Of a stretch of DNA of 64,000 bases, positions 33,788-46,400 are shown piece after piece (position 1 is the first letter of the stretch; each line of letters begins with the position of its first letter). This stretch comes from Whalleya microplaca (lineage: Eukaryota > Ascomycota > Sordariomycetes > Xylariales > Xylariaceae), in the NCBI GenBank assembly GCA_022497155.1, contig MU385791.1, positions 1 to 64,000 of the forward strand, in the 5' to 3' direction. The position numbers and the translations under genes were made by a program. Under the pieces are notes generated by a model. That model was not told the origin of the DNA and ran no database searches. It was given only the letters and a program-made list of their open reading frames with translations.

Positions 33788-35983
33788 ATGCGGTATGAAG
33801 ACTGGGATGTGCTTCTGTTCCCTAAGGATTCCAAGATTCCTATGAAGGAGTTCAAGTCTAATTGCCATGTTGTCCATGATACCGGTACGTCGAGTTCCAA
33901 TGGCATGCTCCCCTTGTACCTTCGAGTAGTGTCTGGCTCCTACAAGTCAAGCTGGATCGACGACTGTTTTTATCTGCCTGGCTTCATTGATGATTTGCTG
34001 ACTTAAAGCTGGATAGAGTTCGCGTACACTCACGGATCCTTTGGCCTACCTACCATGACGTGCTTTATGCCGGGGCTCTCTCCTGGGACCCAATTCAACA
34101 TCTCGCTTCATTGCTGGAAGACTCCCGAGATCAGCCAATTCACGAGAAGCTACAGCAAGCATCCCGAATTGGTCAAGTTCGAAGCACGAGTCCTGGTCGA
34201 TGGTCGTTTGGTTTCGTATGTTCCCGATTGTTCTATAATCACAGCCAGTGCTGACTGGTCCTGTAGGTCGGCTTCCTTTAGCCGAACTGGACCATGGCCT
34301 CAGTTGATCAACCATAGCTTTGGTAAGCCTACCCGCTATCAACGCGTTGTCAAGGGCTAACAATTAGTCAGAGTTTACCAAGAATGGGGATCTCGAAGTG
34401 CTCAGGTTCCCACAGTTCCGCAGTGAGGTGCTCCGGCAGAGCTACTGGAGTCCCGCAGACGAGATTGGTCGGATCAAGGTCATCATCAGCGAGGGCTTTC
34501 CAAGGGATTCGTTGACGGTTCCCATTGAGCGAGTCAAAAATATCATTGCCTTTTCTTTCCAACATGCTCCGCTTGGTATGAGATCCACCCCTGTTCTCGG
34601 CTGTACAACGATTTCTTTGGACTAACATACATGTGATGCTTTGCAGATATCCTGGAGAGCTCCGGGATCGCCTGGCCAAATCCTGCTATGTGGCGTCGGA
34701 GCCCCTTTAATCCCACCGTGCCTGTACCCTCGGAGCATCAAGAAGATGGTCCGGATTCACATCTTCATTCCCCCCGTCGTCGAGCGAGTCTTATGAAAAG
34801 CACATCGAACTCCTCATCATATGGATCTGCCCCCCCTGGACTAACACAGTGCAACACCAACAACTTCCTCGGTTCTATGCCGAACACTCAAGCATTCTTA
34901 CAACGCAGCGGAATCGGATCTAGTTCTGGTTATGCTGATCAGTTCGGCACCCCAAAGTCAGATGCCGCTGCTTATATGGAGTGGGCGAACAGTCTTGGGC
35001 CTTATACCCAGACCGTTGGTAGCGACAAGTCGTGCTTCAACCCTGCTCCTAGCCGTAAAATCACGGGCTCCAGCAAAGCGCCACACACCGATGCTACTAT
35101 ACCTGACTTTGGTCTAGCCAATTCAAACAATATGCAAGGCATCTCGGACTCTCAGCTCCTCAATTTTTCCGGGACCAACCTTGAAGATGCCGACTTTGGC
35201 ACACAGGGCTCCAAAGCACCAACCAATACACCTACAACTATGGGTGGTACAAACTTTGTTGATGAACTTGGTATTGACGTCGGCAAGATCAGCACTCCTG
35301 GAAGTATGTCAGCCCATTACCTCAACGCCCTGATTTCTACTCAGCAAGCGCGTACGAAAGATGATGCTGGGGCCGGGGCTGACAAACAGTTCACCATAGA
35401 CTTGTCAACGAACGATTTCTTTAATAATTCTAATACGAACTTCTCATCCGAGCTCGCCACTTCGCTCACGCATTCATTACTAAACCAACCACATCCCCTT
35501 CCGGTCCAAGCTGCAAACATTCCTTTGCCCGCCCCAGAAGTCAAGTCACGAAAGGAGAACCGCCTCAACCAAGACATGTCTAATGATAGTGTGTCGTCCC
35601 TTGAGCATGTTGATATGCGAAAGGTGTCACAGTCGTCCTTCTGCAATTCTGGTAGAGAGGGCAGGGATACCAACTCGAACAACTCACCTCCAAGTCAACG
35701 AACCTTCTCAGGCATGTTCTCGCAACGTTCCGCCTCCACTGGAGAATTCGGCAACGATCTCACAAATATCGCGAATGCCTTCACCCACCCAGATATGACT
35801 CCCAACTCCCTCAATGACGCGAGTACCTCCGCCCGTGTCGTGAGCGGCTCCGAGAAGGGTCTCAAGCGCATCCGCCGCTTCACCCCTACGAGCAACAAGG
35901 CAATCGATGACGAGGATCAACCACGGACTAGAAGCCCCAGTATCCAAATTGAGCTTGACGACCAGCTAGCCGATACTATCTGA
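33788..35983 (+). CDS. Fungal protein with conserved N-terminal domain and disordered tail
   Basis: Five exons, 33788-33884, 34017-34215, 34267-34322, 34372-34575 and 34647-35983, agree in phase and give 630 aa. Residues 1 to about 190 form a compact domain: it begins MRYEDWDVLLFP, has strands such as GTQFNISLHCWKTPE and VKFEARVLVDGRLVS, and ends near KNIIAFSFQH. It looks like a beta-sandwich that I have seen repeatedly in uncharacterised ascomycete proteins. The remaining 440 residues are Ser/Asn/Thr/Pro-rich and probably disordered, ending with a basic cluster (KGLKRIRRFTP, a possible nuclear signal) and an acidic end. Such a layout suggests a regulatory or scaffold protein, but no function is known to me. 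Only the last exon is long; the first four rest on splice phase and continuous similarity of style. Confidence 0.8.
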
Positions 35984-36562
35984 ATCGAGCTCTCTACACC
36001 ATCGCTTACCCATTGATGCCTATTGGCACTCCTTTTTGGAAGGATCATTGAATATCCGCTTGATTATTGGACGCATCGAACGGAAAAGGTATATGAAGAT
36101 GTCTTAGAAGGTAAGATTGGAAGGGGGTGGCAGGCATCGCCAGCAATTTCTCCTCAAGTGAAACTTAGTCGCCCCTTATCCACTATTAAAGCATAGATAG
36201 CGAGCCCATGGGGTGGTGTTTGTAATACTCACGGCTTTCGAGAAGGAGTTCGGAAACATCAATGGGTCCGGGCAGAGGATGTGTGTGTGAGAGAGAGGGA
36301 GAGGGAGAGGTCTAGGACGTAATAATTATAATTGGAGCTTTCGTCGTGTCTTGTAGGTAATGGGAAACCAAGCCAACACCGGTGCTTGGATGTATGTCTA
36401 TACCTAGATCAGAACAAACTTCAGTTATAAATCACAAGGGTTAAATGGAGTCGTGGGAATTGATATCATTATCTCGTATGGCGAAGTTGAATTTGTTGGT
36501 CTTTTGTGTTAGGGCCTGTGATTGTATCATAAGAGAAATGTGCACTACTAGATTAAGCGTTA

Positions 36563-36754
36563 TATCACGTTACAATGTGCACAATAACTAATTAGGTGAC
36601 TCCGTGATCACCAACGGTGGTCAATTCAAAATGAAGATGTATAAAATCTAAGCGATCTCCTTTACAACAACCCTAGAGATATCTTGGCCAACTAGTCCTT
36701 TGCGCTCCTTTTGCTTGAGGCTTCAGGCACTATAGCTATTACCCCTATCGTCAC
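36563..36754. repeat. Dispersed repeat family, copy B
   Basis: Head TATCACGTTACAATGTGCAC, then TTAGGTGACTCCGTGATCAC, then blocks parallel to copy A. It is longer than copy A by small insertions. No coding sequence. Confidence 0.65.
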
Positions 36755-37581
36755 ACATTATAAGCAATTGCGACCCGTCCTTAATGCATACGGAATTATA
36801 TGTTGTAGAAGGCGACTAACAAGCAAGGGATACCTAGACCATATGAGATCATCGATTATACCTAGTCTGTAAAAGCGCCCAAACATTCAATTCTCGATGC
36901 ACTTCCACCGGAACAACCCTTCACAATGGCTTTGGTTTAGTGCACTTATATATATGTAGAATCGTGGACTATGTATTATGCCCTTCGTAGCAACTAGAGA
37001 AGAGAAGCTATAATCATGTTCCAAAAAGATATCCCTCAGACCTTGGTTATAGTTTGGAGTTTTCATCGCGCCACTTAGCGCTATCAAGTAATCGAACCCT
37101 AGGTTTGCTTTGTTCTTCATCGGGATCGAACACTGGTGTCTGTGGGTAACATATCGTAGCTCTCGCCAACTTAGCTAATAGACTTTGAGTTTTGACCCCT
37201 TCAATGGTATTTCTATGGATATTTCCTTAAGATACTGAGTAAGTTAGAGGGAGGAAGGTGGGTTCAAGACGTGGAATGCTCTTTCTCGTTTCAGTGCCCC
37301 TACCCAGTGGCAGAGCGGGGAGAAAAGAATAGCTGGGCTGAAATGCCTTCGGGTGTCAATGCTTTTAGTCAAGATTGGAAAAATCATGTCACTGGTGTAG
37401 ACTCTTGTGAGACATGTTATCCTATACCACTATTCCGTATATTAACAGCAAATGCATGTGGTGCCATGGAGGTAGGTCAAATAGGCAAGAGAATTCAAGA
37501 ACACAAAGCAATGGATTCATCAAGGGTCCTTGACCAGCAGTGTCTTCCTCGTCTTCGAACAATGCTATACTTCCTAGTATC

Positions 37582-37631
37582 TATCACAGTTGTGGTGTGT
37601 GCAGTCATTATTTAGGTGCTGCCGTAATCAC
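37582..37631. repeat. Dispersed repeat family, copy C (head only)
   Basis: TATCACAGTTGTGGTGTGTG followed by TTTAGGTGCTGCCGTAATCAC. Similarity to copy A stops after about 50 bases. A weaker similar block occurs near 37778-37808 (ending CACGTGATCA) and may belong to the same relic. Confidence 0.6.
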
Positions 37632-38512
37632 AATGAGAACTTGTCAGATTCCCCGAGTTATACTAAACTAGCTTAGCCCCCGTAATTACTCGGAGGATTA
37701 TAAGTGGTCTGATATTGGACACACTTGTCAGATAGATTTAAGTTTAGTTTAACGTTCTTTAGCTTGGCCATGCAAGTAATCATTGGAAGGAGTCCACGTG
37801 ATCATTGATCTGACTGGTACCTATTTCTGACATCTCTTGGATTCGCATTCGCTAAAGTAGAGCTCCACTTATAATGTAACTTAAGTCCGCCCTTACCCAC
37901 TCTCCTTCAACCACGACACTGTCATGTAACAATTTTAGGAAGGCAAGATCTGGTATGAACGTACCTTACTAGCAGGTTTGTCCATCCAGTGATAAGAGAG
38001 TTGTGCAAGCTGCTCAAGAGCGCAACTCAAGGGTTTATTTTCTCTCGTACATAAGCCTGTACGTATATCACTTATCAGCAACTGTTCAGCCAAATCAAAA
38101 CTAAGTACTTCACATAGCGATGGATCTATCGTCTTCCAGCTTCTGTCATGAAAATTACGCACATGACGTTTTCTCCCGGTAGCCATAGATTTAGCACATC
38201 TTAAGAACACTGAATTGTGATTTTGTGAAAGTCGGCCATCGTTAATTTCTAGAGATAACGAAGGTCTGCTAAATCTCAATGCTATACGGGTCTATACACG
38301 ATCGTTGCCTGTAGATACATGTAAGGAAGTTCTGTCCTTTCTAACTTTACCTCGCACTTAATAAGCCATTATGCTCCTGGTTGATTTCTTCCATACTTGT
38401 GCTCTCCTCTCCCGTAATGTTCATGCTCATATTTTTCTCTATGGTTATAGGTACCGAGCTTTCTTCTGTCTCCTGGGGACTTTCGACTCTAGACTACTTC
38501 TTCAGGGGTAGA

Positions 38513-39709
38513 CTACTGGGCCTCCTTCACGACGGAACCGCCCAAATACTTGCTGGGGTACCAGATGCAGAAAGCGCTGATGGCGATGAGCATGGTAATA
38601 CCTTCGAAGACCCAGAATACCCATTCGTGGGTCATTGTGTAGCCATCAGTGCCTTCGGCAAACTCGATCATTCGGTATATGCAGCGTATCTACGAAAGAT
38701 TGAGTAAGCAATTGTACATTATGTCCCAATCTAATACTTATTTTTTCTACAATTTCTTGGTTTCATCGTTTGGGTAAATAGGGGGTAGTGGAGCACATAC
38801 CAGAATCAATGAACTAGAAATGCAAACGGCCTTGAGCACCTTGGACCATCCCAGTGGTGCATTGGCCACGACCATCGACCTCGACAAGTAGTAAAAGCGC
38901 GTCAGAATGCACAGGTACGTAGAGAAGGCCAGGACCTGCAGCGCCAGGCCCGCAAGCAGGATGTTGATGGCGATATCCGCCGTGGGACCGACCCATCCGT
39001 AGGCACTGGCCAAGGAAGACCCGGAGGACTGCACCAAGAAACAGACGACGTCGAAGCTGACAAAGATGCGCGTGAGGAGTCGGGCGGGCACCTTCAGGAC
39101 CCTGTGATGCGATGGCGGCAGGACGGCGCGGATCAGCCGCCCGATCAGGAGGTAGTTTCCGGCCGCGACGAAAATGGGCGCGAGCACGATCAGGGAAGTG
39201 CTAGTTGCAAAGGAGCCCTGGGTGGGCGGAAGAAAAAACCATCAGTATGTACTCGGAGATAAGGTCGGCTGCATGATGAGTAGAAGGCAGCCGGGAGAAC
39301 CGGAACCTCAAAAGCGGCAAAGACAGTTCACTTACAATGTCTTGGTGATTTTGAGTTGAGTATGACCTCAGTGCATAACCTACAACCTCGAAGATGCCAC
39401 CTATGGACACGCACTACATCGTCCAGAGTCAGAATATACTCGTTGTAAATAGTTTAGCAGTTTCTAGGAACTTCAAGTCGTGCCCCATGAATACAGACTT
39501 CTGTTAACGAAGAAGTGCATCCTCGAGGCACACCAAAAGAAAAGAAAACCACTTTGGATGCTACTCACTATGAAATACCAGGCCCTGTATTTGAAGATGG
39601 TTAAGTAGGTAATCCAAAGAAATGGTATTGTATAAACGGCTGTCGCGATAATTGCCAGTGCCAACGACGGCTCGTATAGCCAGACGCTCCAGTCATTATT
39701 ATCTGCCAT
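38513..39709 (-). CDS. RTA1-like seven-transmembrane protein
   Basis: Four exons, 39569-39709, 39336-39413, 38801-39217 and 38513-38689, all phase 0, give 270 aa. RTA1-family proteins are fungal 7-TM membrane proteins linked to lipid translocation and to resistance against lipophilic compounds. The family is visible as WLYEPSLALAIIATAVYTIP (TM1), IGGIFEVVGYALR (TM2), VAAGNYLLIGRLIRAV, VSFDVVCFLVQSSGSSL and the C-terminal signature RMIEFAEGTDGYTMTHEW followed by WVFEGITMLIAISAFCIWYP (TM7). Length is at the short end of normal for the family. It is the leftmost gene of the candidate biosynthetic locus and runs the same way as the alpha/beta hydrolase gene. A role in export or self-protection is inference from position only. 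Confidence 0.88.
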
Positions 39710-40914
39710 CTCGTTTCTTGGTATGTAATTCGAGCTTTAGAGAACGATGATTTAGTGAAAGAAATGAGACCGGATTTGAAAGGATCGAAGAAGAGAACTT
39801 CTTCGTCGTTTTACACTTCGACACTAGAATACGAGCAATAACTTAGTGTCTATATACAGAGAAAAGTTCCGTCGACATGACCTTGCCGCTGTTGTCCTAT
39901 TCTAGTCGACATGCACCATGCGGCTAAGCCTTGGCTATCCACGCCGCACGCGTGGCTTCCAACCAACAACTCGACAGCCACCAACCGCAGTAAACAGCCA
40001 TGATGATTGAGTCATTTAACTTTTTGGAAACATAGGGGTCTTCTAATGCCAAGCACATGTTTCGGCCGAGTGACGTGTTGCTCATTCCCCCTGAGAATTG
40101 AATGTAGCCTGTCTGATTTCCTTTGGATGTACTGGTACTGATAGTTATCATGGCGTGGTTGGTGTCTGTAAGCATCTAGACATTTGGCAGCTGTTAGTCC
40201 TGCAAATCATCTTCTGGGCCAAATTATGGTAACTTCCGTTTTGGTCGCGTTTTCCGACCCAATTCTGGTCCTGTAAGCTGAGCTGAGAGGACTTGCAGCC
40301 AATGACTTAGGTACCCGAAACTTCGCCGCTTCATTATCGGTGTGCCGCCCAAAGGCATAAATTATCATAGTCTGCAGGTGTGGAGGGTTTCATTATGTCG
40401 CCGGATAACATCATACGAACCGTGCAGAATAGATACGAGAAGTTCATGGACTATGGTACCGATTGTTTGGATACAGCCCTTTGTAATGGTCTTGTTCCTA
40501 ATGCCTTGGCATAAACTAATAGGAGCTTCAAAAGGTTCAAAGAGGTTAGAGATTAAATTCAGAGGTTCTTCTATGAGTGCCTAACTAATTAAGTCTAATC
40601 ATGCATATTATCAATCCAAGTCAAAATATTGATAGGCTGAACTCAGTGGACTCAAGCCAAGCTCAGTCTGTATGTAACTTGGCTTGACTTGAATTTTATA
40701 GTGAAAGCACTGCCTCATAGCTCAGCGGAGATCTCACTCCCACTTCCTTTGTGTAGTCGTAGCAGTATCGTTTTTTGGTAGTGTATTCTTCGTTACTAGT
40801 AGGGATCTACATAAGGTCTAATACGACTAGTTACATTGGATTCTGGTGATGATATGCGTCGCACATTGATGCGTTTAGTTTCTGTACAACGACTAAGTGT
40901 ACACAGCACATGCC
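39710..40914. other. Spacer between RTA1 and hydrolase genes
   Basis: About 1.2 kb. An 83-residue minus-strand frame at 39924-40175 lacks recognisable motifs. No gene supported. Confidence 0.5.
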
Positions 40915-41925
40915 CTAAGAAAAATATTTGAGCACGAAATCGACTTGCACCTTCATGAGTTTTTCGAAACGGTGCCCGTCGCTGTTCAGGATGTCCATGT
41001 GTCCGCTTTCCTGTTCATAGTGCCTCTCCTTAGGGCCCGTCAGTTCAACCCAAATGGCGTCCTGTGCTCTTCTAATATGCTCATACTCCTCCTTGCCGGC
41101 GTACACTTGAAGCACTGGGGTTGCTCCCACATTTTTCGGCACGCCTTCAAACGGCCACGCTGCGATACGGGAGAGCGTCTGAACTGTAACCTTATTGTTG
41201 AAATTTGGGAGCTTCGACAGGCTCTCCATCACGGAGTCATAGTCTAGTTCTTCCATACCCTGCTGCTTGCGATAGTCAAACAAGGCGGCCTCCTCCGAGT
41301 CGCCGATGAACTGCAAGTAAAAGGGCTCTCTCCCTCGTGCCTGCGATTCGCGGTCCCTGATTGCAAGGTCCATGTACCTCTTACGCTTTGCTGGTGTCTC
41401 CATGTCGTACGGTCTGGGTGCTGGGCACACGACGACTACTAGCTTGACACGTCGGTCCAACCCCGCCGCCGTCAACACTTCGGCCCCCGAGAGTGAATAA
41501 CCCCAGAGTGCGATCCGATTTGGGTCTACCGTCGGCTTCGATTTGAGGAACGTGATGGCGTCGCTAAAGTCTTCGCTCTGCTTGACTGGGTTGATATCGC
41601 ATCGCGGCATGCCATCGCTGAGTCCAACGCATCGTGGGTCATAGACTAGTACCGTGATACCAGCTTCCTGGAATCTCAGCGCGACTTCATGGTAGAGCTC
41701 GCCTATCGGGAAGTTGAGCTGTCCGCCAATTTTTCACATGTTAGCAGCAGAACACGAAACTGCCCATTGCTGACATGTTTACGCCTCTCGCCCAGGATGC
41801 CATACGAGTGAACTTACCCCTGGCGTCATGACGATGCCCGGACCTTTGGTGCTCGCAGGGAAGAGCCATCCCCTCAAGACCAAGCCGTCGAGCGTCTTGA
41901 AACTGACATCTTCCTGAATTGCCAT
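40915..41925 (-). CDS. Alpha/beta hydrolase of the polyketide-transferase type
   Basis: Two exons, 41818-41925 and 40915-41718, join in phase 0 across a 99-base intron and give 303 aa. The start [20 protein letters not shown], the oxyanion-side GIVMTPG, the [15 protein letters not shown] stretch, and the nucleophile elbow [13 protein letters not shown] (Ser about 111) match the dienelactone-hydrolase-like group that includes fungal polyketide transferases and releasing hydrolases. The His of ESGHMDIL (about 276) is the likely catalytic base. The catalytic acid is not obvious: the usual region reads VYAGKEEYE. Those enzymes take chains from HR-PKSs that lack a thioesterase, which is the case for the PKS starting 1.5 kb away on the opposite strand. 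Role in chain release or transfer is inference from family and neighbourhood. Confidence 0.85.
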
Positions 41926-43442
41926 CTTCTATTTTGCGCGGCTGCGAAATGTCACAATCTGGCTTAATGGGCTCTCCTTTTTGTCGAAAAAAGATCAAGT
42001 AGATAAAGAAGCCACACGGAAACTCTGCCAGACGAAAATCAATGATGCCTAGAGGAAAAAGATCCTGAACGCCTTGGACACTAGTATTTCATATTTACCA
42101 ACTGCATGTGCTTCAAAGGATCTATCACGTGAAGTCGTTATTAATAGACTTCAAGACTACGTTTCCGAGTATACGAAGCACACAAGTATACGCAACTCAT
42201 CAAGTTCCCTGTCCTGACCCATTCCACACTAAACAAACACCATGAACTAAAAAAAGTCTTGGCTTGAACGCCGTGTATAGTATATCTACATAGCACCGAA
42301 GCATCCGGATATAAGGCGTAGCAGATGATGTAAGATTATGATCCTACAATCGCGAATGACAACCAACACACCACTCGGAAATATGTCAGAAACTGTTGGA
42401 ACCTCAGGCCATGTAGATATGGCATAGATCATTTTAAGTTAAGGAATGCTATTTCTTAGTAAAGACCCAAACACACTTTATGTTGGATACAAGATGAACC
42501 AGCATGGCTGTTAGGTTTGACTTGGAAAATATAGGATGTATGAGCGAGGGATTTAGCTGCAATTTGATATCTCGAAATGAATAGCTGCGTGCTCTATAAA
42601 CTCACGATGGGAATTTCAGTAAGCTAGTATTTTCCCAGAATCAACGACAAGATCAGTATGTAATTAGGTGTGGGTTCAGCGCAACCGCTGCGCTAGGGCA
42701 GTTATCGTCTCTGGGTCAAGGTGCATCAATATGGCAATTCCAATGTCACAAGGTCATCTCAAATAGGCCACTAGGCATACAATCGAAAGTAGTCACTGTG
42801 TAGCGCACAAGAAGCGCAATGGTTTTGCAGACATCATCGGACTTTATCGGACTTTTCGAAGATCCGCATGCCTTTTTTAGCCTGTATGTAATGCAAGGAG
42901 TAAGATGTATAAATGAATAGATAGATAAACGCTTCAACACGAGTGCGTATGTAAGACCCAACATACATCGTCAGACACACCTTCCAAGACAACATTCTTT
43001 ACCCATCGAATCATCTGACATTAGACGACATGTGAGGCGGAAGCTGAATGCGTAACTACGCCGCTATTTGAGGTGGTTGCAAAAGACTAAGACATCCTAC
43101 TGTGGACTTGTTGGTATTAGCTAGTAAGACTAGGCAAGGCGAAGGATTAACTTGAAGGATGTTTATGAGGTTGATTCGAAAAGGATGGTTGTAATACTAT
43201 TTTTATAATGCCTAGTCTTCTAGAGTTAGGAATATTCATCCATGTCTACCCGTAGCTCCGGAGCCTCACTCAAGAGGAATATGATGGCATCGCTGCTTAT
43301 ATGTATTTGTATATATTCTGCTTGACCTCACCTGGAAGCCACCGATATGATCCAAGACTCTTTTCCCATCCCACCACGCCTGACAATTTTATTCCTCTTA
43401 ATAGCTCACTCTCTAGAACCACTCCTTTGTTAATTATATAAT
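41926..43442. other. Divergent promoter region, hydrolase / PKS
   Basis: About 1.5 kb between divergently transcribed hydrolase and PKS genes. No gene supported. It probably carries regulatory sites shared by the pair, though I cannot point to a specific factor site. Confidence 0.5.
43309..43318 (+). promoter_or_regulatory. TATA-like element of the PKS gene
   Basis: GTATATATTC lies about 125 bases upstream of the PKS start codon. Spacing fits a core promoter. Sequence-only inference. Confidence 0.35.
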
Positions 43443-46400
43443 ATGCCTGCCATGGAGAACGGTCGTGTTCTTGAGAATGTTGGTGATGAGGCTTCTGTCC
43501 ATAGCACCATCGACGGTACCAACGGTATCAACAACATGTATAGTGTTTCCAAAGAATACGCCGTGAAGGTTCGTGGAGCTATTAATGGTACTAACGCTGT
43601 CAATGGCACCAACGGTACCAACGGTACTAGTGCCACCAACGGTACTAACGGCATCAACGGTACTAATGGTCTTAACGGTACCAACGGCGTCAACGGCACG
43701 CGTACTGTTTCTCAAGACGATACTGTCAATGGAAATGGGAATGTCGAGTCTCCACATCTGCGCCAGACTCCAATCGCTGTTGTAGGCTTCGGATGTCGGC
43801 TTCCAGGCAATAGCAACTCCCCTAAAGCCCTATGGGAGTTCCTCTCTAGGGGTGGTGTGGCTGACAATGAGCCTCCGAGTGACCGTTACAACTACTCCAC
43901 GCACTACGATGGCTCACAGCGACCCGGAACCATGCCCTCCCCAGGTGGAATGCTCCTAAAGGACGTTGACTTAGCAGCATTTGACGCCTCCTTCTTCAAC
44001 ACCAGCCACAATGACGCGACTATCATGGATCCACAGCAGCGACAGTTGCTTGAAGTCACGTACGAGTGTCTAGAGAACAGCGGCGTCCTCTTAGACAAGA
44101 TTCGTGGAACCAAGGTTGGCTGTGTAGTGGCGAACAACGCTTGTGGTGAGTTCAAATCGAATCCTTTGCTAGCTAGCCAGCCGAAGGCTTGTTCTAGGAG
44201 CGTATAATTATAGAAACTAACGCGAAATATTCTTGGTGCAGAGTACGAGGGTTTTGCGCTTCGCGACCATGAAGATCAGATTAATGGGCGCAGCACAGGA
44301 TTTGCTCGTTCAATCCTGAGCAACAGAATCTCCCACTTTCTTGATGTTACAGGCCCCAGGTAAGAAGGACCCTGATATTTTCTCTGAGTGTCCCGTTGAG
44401 GCACGGAGACTGGATCACTCTGTGGATGTACGTAGTATTAACAGATTACTAGCATATCGATCGATACAGCATGCTCGGGAACAATGGTAGCCATTGATAT
44501 GGCCTGCCGCTATCTTCAGTTTAACCAAGCAGATGGTATGCTCGTTGCAGGTGCTCTATTGTATCTCGACCCGTCTGCCCTGCAAGACAAGGGTCCAATG
44601 AAGGGGGCTTTCTCCATCACAGGAAAGTGTCACACCTTTGATGCTAGCGCCGACGGATACATGAGAGGCGAAGCCATCAATGCAGTGTATCTGAAGCGCC
44701 TAGATGATGCTATCAGAGATGGGGACCCTATCCGGGCTGTCATCAGGGGTAGCGCAACTAACAGTGATGGCCGTACGAGCAGTCTGACGCAGCCCAGCTC
44801 AGAAGCCCAAGCTATCGCAATCAGAATGGCGTACCAGAATGCAGGAATCACTGACTTCAACGAAACTGGCTATCTCGAGTGCCACGGTACGGGGACTCCA
44901 ACAGGCGATCCTATCGAGGTTGCCGGCCTCGCATCTGTCTTTGCTCCCACCCGTGCCGCAGACAAGCCCCTGGTTATCGGATCCATTAAGAGCAATGTCG
45001 GACATTCAGAATGTGCAGCCGGTCTGTCGGGTTTGATTAAGACCGTTATGGCTGTCGAAAGTGGCATCATCCCTGGCAATCCAACTTTCATCACGCCAAA
45101 CCCGCGCATCGACTTTGAGAAGTCGCGTGTGCGCCCGACGAGACGCACTATCAGATGGCCTAAGACTGCCTCTGGCCTGCGCCGCGCCAGTGTCAATTCG
45201 TTCGGTTTCGGTGGCGCCAACGCCCATGTAGTACTCGAGTCTACCGACTCCTTAATAAAGGACCCCAAGTATCGGAAGGGCTTCGTCTTCTCGAATCATG
45301 GGTCGAACCTGTATGGCATCGGCGAGGAAGACTTCTCAGCACGACCGCATCTACTAGTTTTCTCGGCAAACGACAAGGAGGCGCTGCAGAAGAACATCCA
45401 AACCATGTCTGATTACCTCGTCGACCCCGCGGTCCATGCTAACCTGAGCGACGTAGCCTACACCCTGTCCGAAAGGCGGACCCATCATTTCCACCGCGGC
45501 TTTGTCATTTCCAAATCGGTTGAGTTTACTCCCGACTCACAGATCACCGGGAAGCAAAGGGCTGAGCCTCCCAGGGTGGCCTTCATATTCACTGGGCAAG
45601 GCGCCCAGTGGAGCCAGATGGGCAAGGATCTCATCGAGTCCTTTCCCTTGGCGAGGGCCGTCATCAAATTGCTGGATGCGGCGCTTCAGAGTCTCTCATC
45701 CCCACCCCAGTGGTCCCTACTTGCCGAACTTACAGAGAAGAGAGCTTCCGAGGCGTTGAGACTCCCCGAGTTCTCCCAACCCCTTGTCACGGCGCTCCAG
45801 ATCGCGCTGCTAGCCGTACTCCGCTCTTGGGGCATCCGCGCTGCAAGGGTCATTGGGCACTCATCTGGAGAAATTGCTGCGGCCGTGGCTGCCGAGCTAC
45901 TGACTCCCGAAGAAGCCATAAAAATCGCATACTTCCGCGGACAGGCGGCTAAGTCACACCGTCCAGATAAACCCCTGAGTATGCTTGCAGTGGGCGTCTC
46001 ATCCGACGTTGTCAAAACATACCTTGAGACTGAGCCCGCTGTTTATATTGCTTGTTATAACAGCCCGGTCAGCTTGACCTTGTCGGGCCAGGTGCCGGCC
46101 CTGGAACGCCTTCGCGATCGCCTTCAGCAGGACGGTCACTTTGCGAGGTTGCTCCAGGTCGATCTCGCTTACCACTCTAAGCACATAAGCGATATTGCGG
46201 ATAACTACCATCGCCTACTGCAGGAGCATAAGATAGCTCCCACGTTAAAGGGGAGCGACCAAGTTACCATGTTCTCTTCTGTAACGGGTCTCTCAATTGC
46301 GGCAGGCGAGACCACCCTGGGCCCCGACTATTGGAGACAGAACATGGTGAGTGCCGTGCAGTTCTCGCAATCAGCGGCAGACATGCTCTCCGGCAAGGAC

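Larger units (their letters stand above)
35984..38512. other. Repeat-bearing spacer left of the PKS locus, 2.5 kb
   Basis: Contains two repeat-family copies (36563-36754 and 37582-37631) and a GA-rich tract at about 36285-36312. Three open frames without stop-free partners are present: minus 36887-37120, plus 37271-37615 and minus 37935-38279 (114 aa). The last contains LCEVLSFDLAEQLLISDIR and could be an exon remnant. None has a family I recognise. Confidence 0.55.

Noticed and set aside
37085..37145. Two TTCGAT words resembling tRNA T-loops
   Set aside because: The stems on either side do not pair and no cloverleaf can be drawn.
44146..44452. Possible frameshifts breaking the PKS KS domain
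   Set aside because: Two ordinary GT-AG introns explain the breaks, with matching phases and an intact KS sequence across both joins.
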